From: Lentzea jiangxiensis
Lineage (GTDB): Bacteria; Actinomycetota; Actinomycetes; Mycobacteriales; Pseudonocardiaceae
Direction of reading: 5' to 3'
Assembly: GCF_900104175.1 (NCBI RefSeq)
Contig: NZ_FNIX01000004.1
Coordinates: 489,022 to 553,021 of the forward strand
DNA: 64,000 bases
Part shown: positions 59,028 through 64,000 of the stretch, in pieces
Position numbering within the stretch: position 1 is the stretch's first letter
Layout: every line of letters begins with the position of its first letter
Position numbers and translations under genes: made by a program
Notes under the pieces: generated by a model
The model's database searches: none
What the model saw: the letters and a program-made list of their open reading frames with translations, nothing else
What the model was told of the DNA's origin: nothing

Positions 59028-59930
59028 GTGAACCTCGAGGCACTGCCCAAGGGCTCCGTGGTGGCCGTGGTGGTCACCCGCCACCGCAGGGACCTGCTGG
59101 CCGAGTCGCTGAAGGCCCTGGCGACCCAGACGCGCGTGCCCGACCACCTGGTCGTCGTCGACAACGGTCCGGACCAGCCGGTCAACGACCTCGTCGAGCA
59201 GTGCCCGCTCCCCACGACCTACCTGCCCTCGCACCGCAACCTCGGCGGCGCCGGCGGCTTCGCGCTGGGCATCCTGCACGCCCTCTCGCTGGGCGCGGAC
59301 TGGGTGTGGCTCGCCGACGACGACGGCCGCCCGGCCGACGAGAACGTCCTGGCGGTGCTGCTGGAGGAGGCAGAGCGGCGCAAGCTCGCGGAGATCTCCC
59401 CCGTCGTCACGAACATCGACAGCCCGGAGAAGCTCGCGTTCCCGTTGCGCCGCGGCCTGACGTGGAAGCGCTCGGCCGCCGAACTCGGCACCGACTTCCT
59501 GCCGGGGATCGCGTCGCTGTTCAACGGCGCGCTGTTCCGGGCCTCGACGCTCGACGTCGTCGGCGTGCCGGACTACCGGCTGTTCTTCCGCGGCGACGAG
59601 GTGGAGATCCACCGGCGCATGGTGCGGTCCGGCCTGCCGTTCGGCACGTCGCTGCGGGTCGCGTACGTGCACCCGGACGGCTCGGACGAGTTCAAGCCGA
59701 TGCTGGGCGGCAAGTTCCACGCCCAGGACCCGGAGAACCCGGTCAAGCGCTACTACACCTACCGCAACCGCGGATACCTGCTGTCGCAGCCGGGCATGCG
59801 CAAGCTCGGTGCGCTCGAGGTGTTCCGGTTCGGGCTGTACTTCCTCGCGGTGAAGCGGGACCCGAAGGCGTTCGTCGAGTGGGTCAAACTCGTGCGCCTC
59901 GGCCAGCGGGAGCGCTTCTTCCGCAAGTGA
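59028..59930 (+). CDS. glfT1: Galactofuranosyltransferase GlfT1-like
   Basis: 300 aa GT2-type transferase from GTG 59028. A GT-A nucleotide-binding start (VVAVVVTRHRRDLLAESLKA), the DDD metal triad at residues 97-99 (WLADDDGRPAD), an acceptor loop FRGDEVEIHRRMVRSG and a C-terminal VKRYYTYRNRGYL match GlfT1 (M. tuberculosis Rv3782), which adds the first galactofuranose residues onto the rhamnosyl-GlcNAc linker of arabinogalactan using UDP-Galf. It is operonic with the Wzm/Wzt exporter. This is strong evidence of an arabinogalactan wall. Confidence 0.88.
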   Translation: MNLEALPKGSVVAVVVTRHRRDLLAESLKALATQTRVPDHLVVVDNGPDQPVNDLVEQCPLPTTYLPSHRNLGGAGGFALGILHALSLGADWVWLADDDGRPADENVLAVLLEEAERRKLAEISPVVTNIDSPEKLAFPLRRGLTWKRSAAELGTDFLPGIASLFNGALFRASTLDVVGVPDYRLFFRGDEVEIHRRMVRSGLPFGTSLRVAYVHPDGSDEFKPMLGGKFHAQDPENPVKRYYTYRNRGYLLSQPGMRKLGALEVFRFGLYFLAVKRDPKAFVEWVKLVRLGQRERFFRK

Positions 59931-59941
59931 GCTGGTTCGCT

Positions 59942-59975
59942 CGAAGGGCGGGACTCCCCGGAGTCCCGCCCTTCG
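59942..59975 (+). terminator. Intrinsic terminator of the wzm-wzt-glfT1 operon
   Basis: Perfect 16-bp stem (CGAAGGGCGGGACTCC with its complement) and 2-nt loop, 11 nt after the glfT1 stop. Confidence 0.85.
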
Positions 59976-60029
59976 GCCACTTCGGGTAATCACTCGCGCA
60001 CGCGAGGTGATCGGAGTAAGACGGGACGG

Positions 60030-61259
60030 GTGATCTCCCGACGCGGACTCCTCTCCCTGGCCGGTGCGAGCGCGCTGCTCGCGGCGTGCGGATCGAACAC
60101 CGGCAGAGGCGGCAACGGCGCAGCCCTCCAGCAGTGGTACCACGCGTACGGCGAACCCGGCGTGCAGCAGGCCGTGGAGCGCTACGCCAAGGCGTTCACC
60201 AAGACCCCGGTCGACGTGCAGTGGAACCCCGGCGACTACGACTCGAAGCTCGCCACGAGCCTGCTGTCCGACGGCGGGCCGGACGTCTTCGAGTCCACGC
60301 CGCAGATCAGCTCCGTCAGGGCGGGCCAACTCGTGCCGCTCGACGACCTCTTCGGTGACGCCAGGACCGACTTCTCCGCGTCCATCCTCGAGACGCACAC
60401 CGTCGAGGGGAAGATCTACGGCATCCCGCAGGCCGTGGACATGCAGATGCTGTTCTACCGCAAGAGCATGCTCGACCGGGCCGGCGTGCAGCCACCGTCC
60501 ACTGTGGATGAACTGCTCGACGCGGCCCGCAGGCTGAGCACCGGCGGCGTCAAAGGGCTCTTCGCCGGCAACGACGGCGGTGGCGGCGTGCTCGGCGGTC
60601 CCGCGCTGTGGTCGGCGGGCCTCGACTACGTGCGCGACCGCCAGGTCGGCTTCGACGATCCCCTGGCGGCGAAGGCGATCGGCAAGCTCCGCGACCTCTA
60701 CACGAGCGGCAGCCTGCTGCTGGGCGCGGTGAAGGACTGGGCCGAGCCGGACGCGTTCACGCAGGGCCTCGTCGCCATGCAGTGGACCGGTCTGTGGGCG
60801 GTCCCGGCGGTGCGGAAGGCGCTCGGTGACGACTTCGGCGTGCTGCCGTTCCCCTCGCTGGGTGCCGGCGGCAGGGCGAGCGTGCCGGTCGGGGCGTTCG
60901 GCGCGATGGTCAACGCGAAGTCGAAGCGGATCGACGAGGCCAAGGAGTTCGTGCGCTGGCTGTGGGTCGAGCGCACCGACTACCAGGAGGACTTCAACCT
61001 GAGCTACGGCTTCCACATCCCGCCGCGCAAGAGCATCTCGGACAAGGCCTCGAAGCTCACCTCGGGCGCGGCGGCGGACGCGGTGAAGTTCGTGCGGGAC
61101 AACGCCAAGGCGTCCAACCCGCCGGACTGGACCTCGGTGATGCGGACCGCGTTCAACGACGCCGTGTCCCGGGTGGTCCGCGACGGCGCGCCCGCGGACG
61201 CCGAACTGCGCAGCGCGGCCGGAGTGGTCCGGGACGAGTTGAAGCGCCTGTACGGATGA
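60030..61259 (+). CDS. ABC sugar transporter substrate-binding lipoprotein
   Basis: 409 aa from GTG 60030. The N-terminus is a Tat-type lipoprotein signal: RRGLLSLAGASALLAACG with lipobox LAAC, so it is attached outside the membrane. The rest is a class B (family 1, MalE-like) periplasmic-binding fold with DVFESTPQISSVRAGQLVPL and AMQWTGLWAVPAVRKALG. It binds a carbohydrate for the two permeases that follow with ATGA/GTGA overlaps. The sugar is unknown. An adjacent ATPase is missing, so a shared MsiK-like ATPase is expected. Confidence 0.9.
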   Translation: MISRRGLLSLAGASALLAACGSNTGRGGNGAALQQWYHAYGEPGVQQAVERYAKAFTKTPVDVQWNPGDYDSKLATSLLSDGGPDVFESTPQISSVRAGQLVPLDDLFGDARTDFSASILETHTVEGKIYGIPQAVDMQMLFYRKSMLDRAGVQPPSTVDELLDAARRLSTGGVKGLFAGNDGGGGVLGGPALWSAGLDYVRDRQVGFDDPLAAKAIGKLRDLYTSGSLLLGAVKDWAEPDAFTQGLVAMQWTGLWAVPAVRKALGDDFGVLPFPSLGAGGRASVPVGAFGAMVNAKSKRIDEAKEFVRWLWVERTDYQEDFNLSYGFHIPPRKSISDKASKLTSGAAADAVKFVRDNAKASNPPDWTSVMRTAFNDAVSRVVRDGAPADAELRSAAGVVRDELKRLYG

Positions 61260-62131
61260 GTCACGCTCGCGCTTTCTGGCTCTTCGTGGGGCCGTTCGCC
61301 GCCGGGCTGCTCGTGTTCGTGTACGTGCCGATCGGGTGGAGCGTGCTGCTGTCGTTCTTCGACGCGCGCAACACGGTGACGCCGGTGGAGTTCGTCGGGC
61401 TGCGCAACTACGCGGACATGCTGACCGACGGGCCGTTCCTGAGGAGCCTGGGCACCTTCAGCGTGTTCGCGGCGTTCATCGTGCCGTTGACGTTCGTGCT
61501 GGCCCTGGTTCTGGCCCTGCTGGTCAGCCAGATCAGCTTCATGCAGGCGTTCTTCCGCTCGGTGTTCTTCCTGCCGACGGCCTGCTCGTACGTCGTCGCG
61601 TCCCTGGTGTGGAAGCTGTCGGTCTTCAACGGCCTGCGCTCCGGCCTCGCGAACACCGTGCTGAGCTGGTTCGGCGCGGATCCGGTCGCGTGGACGGTCT
61701 CCACGTCGCCGCCCTGGTACTGGCTCGTGCTCGTGACGCTGCGGCTCTGGTTGCAGCTCGGGTTCTACATGATCCTGTTCATCGCCGGCCTGCAGCGGAT
61801 TCCGCCCGTGCTGTACGAGGCGGCCGCCCTGGACGGTGCCCGCTCCTGGCAGGCTTTCCGGTTCGTCACGCTGCCGCAGCTGCGCACCACCTCGGTCGCG
61901 GTGCTGCTGCTCCTGCTGATCGGCGCCTACCAGGCCTTCGACGAGTTCTACAACGTCCTCGGCACCGACCGCGGCTACCCGCCGTTCGCGCGGCCGCCGT
62001 TGATCTACCTCTACTACACGGCTCTGGGCAGCGGCGGGCAGGACTTCGGGCACGGCAGTGCCGGTGCGGTGATCCTGACGGTGCTGATCGTCGGCGTGAC
62101 GCTGCTGCAGGGCCGGGTGGTGCGGCGGTGA
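61256..62131 (+). CDS. ABC sugar transporter permease (MalF-like)
   Basis: 291 aa from ATG 61256, overlapping the preceding stop (ATGA). Six hydrophobic segments; the conserved cytoplasmic EAA loop is YEAAALDGARSWQAFRFVTL. N-terminal AFWLFVGPFAAGLLVFVYVP is typical of MalF/UgpA permeases. It pairs with the next permease to form the import channel. Confidence 0.9.
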   Translation: MSHARAFWLFVGPFAAGLLVFVYVPIGWSVLLSFFDARNTVTPVEFVGLRNYADMLTDGPFLRSLGTFSVFAAFIVPLTFVLALVLALLVSQISFMQAFFRSVFFLPTACSYVVASLVWKLSVFNGLRSGLANTVLSWFGADPVAWTVSTSPPWYWLVLVTLRLWLQLGFYMILFIAGLQRIPPVLYEAAALDGARSWQAFRFVTLPQLRTTSVAVLLLLLIGAYQAFDEFYNVLGTDRGYPPFARPPLIYLYYTALGSGGQDFGHGSAGAVILTVLIVGVTLLQGRVVRR

Positions 62132-62940
62132 AAGCGTTGCGGTACCTGGCTTTGAGCATTGCGGCCGTGCTGTTCCTCGTGCCGTTCTACCTGGTGGTGC
62201 GCAACGGCCTGGTGTCGGAGGCCGAGATCAGCGCGGCATCCTGGACGTTCCTGCCGTCCTCCGTGCGCTGGGAGAACTTCGCCGAGCTGTTCTCCGACCC
62301 GGCCGTGCCGTTGGTGCGCAGCATGGTGAACTCGCTGGTGGTGGCGGTGTTGCAGACTCTTGGCCAGCTGCTGCTGTGTTCACTGGCCGGGTACGGGCTC
62401 GCTCGCATCCCCTACCGGTACTCGGGCGTGATGTTCTACTTCGTCGTCGCGACGCTGATGATCCCGGCGGCGGTGACGTTCGTGCCGACGTTCGTCGTCG
62501 TGTCGACCCTCGGGTGGGTGTCGGACCTGCGCGGACTGGTGATCCCGGGGCTGTTCAGCGGGTTCACGGCGTTCCTGTTCCGGCAGTACTTCCTGAACTT
62601 CCCGCGAGAGCTGGAGGAGGCCGCGCGGATCGACGGACTCGGGCACTGGGGCACGTTCTGGCGCGTCGTCGTGCCGAACTCGCGCGGGTTCTTCGCCGCC
62701 CTCGGCGTGATCGCGTTCGTCACCTCCTGGAACCAGTTCCTGTGGCCGCTGGTGATCGCCCAGGACCAGGAGTCCTGGACGGTGCAGGTGGCGTTGTCGA
62801 CGTTCCTCACGGCTCAGTCGATCAACGTGCACGAGCTGTTCCTGGCGGCGGCGGTGTCGATCACGCCGTTGGTCATCGTGTTCGTGGCGATGCAGCGGTG
62901 GCTGGTGCGCGGGGTGGCGGAGACCGGGATCAAGGAGTGA
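62128..62940 (+). CDS. ABC sugar transporter permease (MalG-like)
   Basis: 270 aa from GTG 62128, with GTGA overlap to the previous stop. Six hydrophobic segments with the EAA loop LEEAARIDGLGHWGTFWRVV and a C-terminal QRWLVRGVAETGIKE typical of MalG/UgpE permeases. It ends the operon: no ATPase gene follows; a lower-GC convergent gene starts 12 nt later. Confidence 0.9.
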   Translation: MKALRYLALSIAAVLFLVPFYLVVRNGLVSEAEISAASWTFLPSSVRWENFAELFSDPAVPLVRSMVNSLVVAVLQTLGQLLLCSLAGYGLARIPYRYSGVMFYFVVATLMIPAAVTFVPTFVVVSTLGWVSDLRGLVIPGLFSGFTAFLFRQYFLNFPRELEEAARIDGLGHWGTFWRVVVPNSRGFFAALGVIAFVTSWNQFLWPLVIAQDQESWTVQVALSTFLTAQSINVHELFLAAAVSITPLVIVFVAMQRWLVRGVAETGIKE

Positions 62941-62952
62941 TCCCGGTTGACC

Positions 62953-63501
62953 TCACGAACGAATCCACTTCTTGAAAGCGGTCCGATACGACATCGATCC
63001 GGACCCAGCCTTCATTCGAACGTCGAATATTGCGTTCTGATCCAGAGCACTCGACTCTCGGAAAATTTGAGAAGCCAGAGCTGCCTGCTCGATCAGCTCG
63101 AAAGCAACCCAAGAATTATGACCCTCCGGCGGATCAATAATGGAGCGATCGAATTCTAGAGCAACCGAAACGGACTCGGAAAAAACTAAAGAGAATTTCG
63201 GAGAACTTTCTGACCACTCCCTCATCGGCGATTCGGCCGCCCCGAGAGCGTGATCCACTGCTAAGCCTCCTATAATTTCTGAGCTCCGTAGACGAGTGCG
63301 CAGATCGCCAACTTTTCGCGCAGCATCGAGCCGCAGAGCCGACTCATCCTCTAGTCCACCGAGCTCCCGCCATGATGCCTCGACACCATCTATTGCCGGA
63401 AAGGCGTCGCCCTGATTCCCCTGCGCTTCAAAAAAGATCGAGATGATCGACCTTACCCGAGTGGCGCAAGCTGCAGCCAAGGACCGTTCGGCCTGTCTCA
63501 T
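62953..63501 (-). CDS. Hypothetical protein, lower GC
   Basis: 182 aa from ATG 63501 (TTG 63534 is an alternative with a GGGAG too close to the start). It starts MRQAERSLAAACATRVRSII and is mostly helical at the N-terminus, then beta, with SLVFSESVSVALEFDRSIID and a C-terminal YRTAFKKWIRS. No family is recognised. GC and codon use differ strongly from the flanking sugar transporter (many ATT, TCT, GAA codons), and an IS630-type transposase follows, so it is likely a recently acquired gene. Function unknown. Confidence 0.55.
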   Translation of the reverse strand: MRQAERSLAAACATRVRSIISIFFEAQGNQGDAFPAIDGVEASWRELGGLEDESALRLDAARKVGDLRTRLRSSEIIGGLAVDHALGAAESPMREWSESSPKFSLVFSESVSVALEFDRSIIDPPEGHNSWVAFELIEQAALASQIFRESSALDQNAIFDVRMKAGSGSMSYRTAFKKWIRS

Positions 63502-63778
63502 AGCCTCTGCAGAGGCTTTTGCAACCAACGTCAAACTCCCTTAGACGCGACATCGAACACCGACCAGAGGCTACCATCTATCTACCTGCACCTACCTTCG
63601 CCGCTGCCAAACCGCCACCGTCGGGGATTGAATTTGACCACCCATTTTTTCAACCAACGGATAACAGTAGCTGTCACAGAAGTCTCGGCTAGTGGCTCGT
63701 CCCAGAACGTTGACCCGGTAATCGGTCTTCTGGGCTGACCGGCAGGCTGGTCCCGCATGTCGAGTGCGGGAGGTGGTT

Positions 63779-64000
63779 GTGGCTCGTCGTCCGGAAGTGT
63801 TCGTCCGGCCGCTGTCGATGGAAGACGGCCGGAAACTGGCTCGGATCAGCCGGACCGCGAAGAACCCGGTCAAGTTACGTCGGGCGATCGTGGTACTGAT
63901 GTCCAGCCAGGGGCAGACCGTCCGCGATATCACGTCGTTGATGCAGGTCAGCGCCGACTATGTGCGTGATGTGATCCACGCGTTCAACGAGCGGGGGTTC
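63779..64000 (+). CDS. IS630 family transposase, N-terminal part (runs off the right edge)
   Basis: Open from GTG 63779 to the window end, 74 codons, with GGGAGG 5 nt upstream of the start. The reading frame VARRPEVFVRPLSMEDGRKL, then RRAIVVLMSSQGQTVRDITS and VSADYVRDVIHAFNERGF is the N-terminal helix-turn-helix of IS630/Tc1-mariner-like transposases. The DDE domain would lie to the right. The left terminal inverted repeat was not located. Confidence 0.75.
   Translation, partial: MARRPEVFVRPLSMEDGRKLARISRTAKNPVKLRRAIVVLMSSQGQTVRDITSLMQVSADYVRDVIHAFNERGF

Noticed and set aside
57282..61016. 1244-codon minus-strand open frame over the wzm-wzt-glfT1 operon and the ABC binding protein.
   Set aside because: Low-complexity translation rich in Arg, His, Asp and Val with no domain; the plus strand has well-supported genes throughout.
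1..64000. CRISPR arrays, rRNA operons, riboswitches and large biosynthetic (PKS/NRPS) genes.
   Set aside because: None was seen; the only short tandem repeat is the 15-bp array at 54.5 kb, which has no spacers.

Overview
The window is high-GC DNA with dense coding, many GTG and TTG starts, short 4-nt gene overlaps and several actinobacteria-restricted families: a bacterial proteasome activator ending in GQYL, a tRNA adenosine deaminase-associated protein, a PPE/EspG type VII secretion module, an XRE/DUF397 pair, chaplin-like repeats and surface proteins with LAXTG-type sorting signals. The galactofuranosyl-transferase GlfT1 with a Wzm/Wzt exporter points to an arabinogalactan-walled actinomycete. 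A Pseudonocardiales member (Lentzea, Saccharothrix or Amycolatopsis type) fits best. This is inference from gene content; no 16S rRNA gene is present.

Layout. 0-7 kb: end of a tadA-associated gene, an M20 peptidase, prephenate dehydrogenase, two tandem paralogous exported fibronectin-III proteins and a thiolase. 7-13 kb: a GbsR/MarR-type regulator divergent from a DUF4097 gene across an array of GCAAC/GTTGC half-sites, an S9 peptidase, an XRE/DUF397 pair, and a glycolipid-binding-domain protein coupled to an MT0933-type antitoxin. 13-23 kb: an internal-thioester surface protein, a solitary 5-cytosine DNA methyltransferase, a HEAT-like protein, an ATP-grasp protein, epimerases, ribonuclease Z and a serine hydrolase. 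23.8-28.3 kb: an unusual six-gene cluster (two HIT proteins, a ThiL-like kinase, a membrane-anchored unknown, a SAM methyltransferase and a cytidylate-kinase-like protein) ending beside tRNA-Arg and tRNA-Ser genes. 29-40.6 kb: acetoacetyl-CoA synthetase, the EspG/PPE module, a DLH-fold protein with an altered nucleophile, a HisC-type aminotransferase, a TauE exporter, a large SdrD-like surface protein, an AraC regulator, a VOC protein and a methyltransferase.

40.68-45.25 kb is a small integrated element. A perfect 56-bp copy of the 3' part of tRNA-Ser(TGA) lies at the left end and the intact tRNA at the right end. A frameshifted tyrosine-integrase remnant abuts the tRNA, and the cargo is two convergent, related membrane-anchored pentapeptide-repeat proteins.

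45.3-64 kb: MarR regulator, secreted 5'-nucleotidase, a Pro-rich exported protein, a chaplin-like surface protein, a zinc metallopeptidase, an M28 aminopeptidase, a GNAT protein, then a block matching the order of M. tuberculosis Rv3777-Rv3783 (quinone oxidoreductase, class V aminotransferase, PafE, Wzm, Wzt, GlfT1). A carbohydrate ABC importer without its ATPase follows, then a lower-GC unknown gene and the start of an IS630-type transposase at the right edge.

Best candidates for undescribed biology are the 23.8-28.3 kb cluster and the tRNA-Ser element with its pentapeptide pair.
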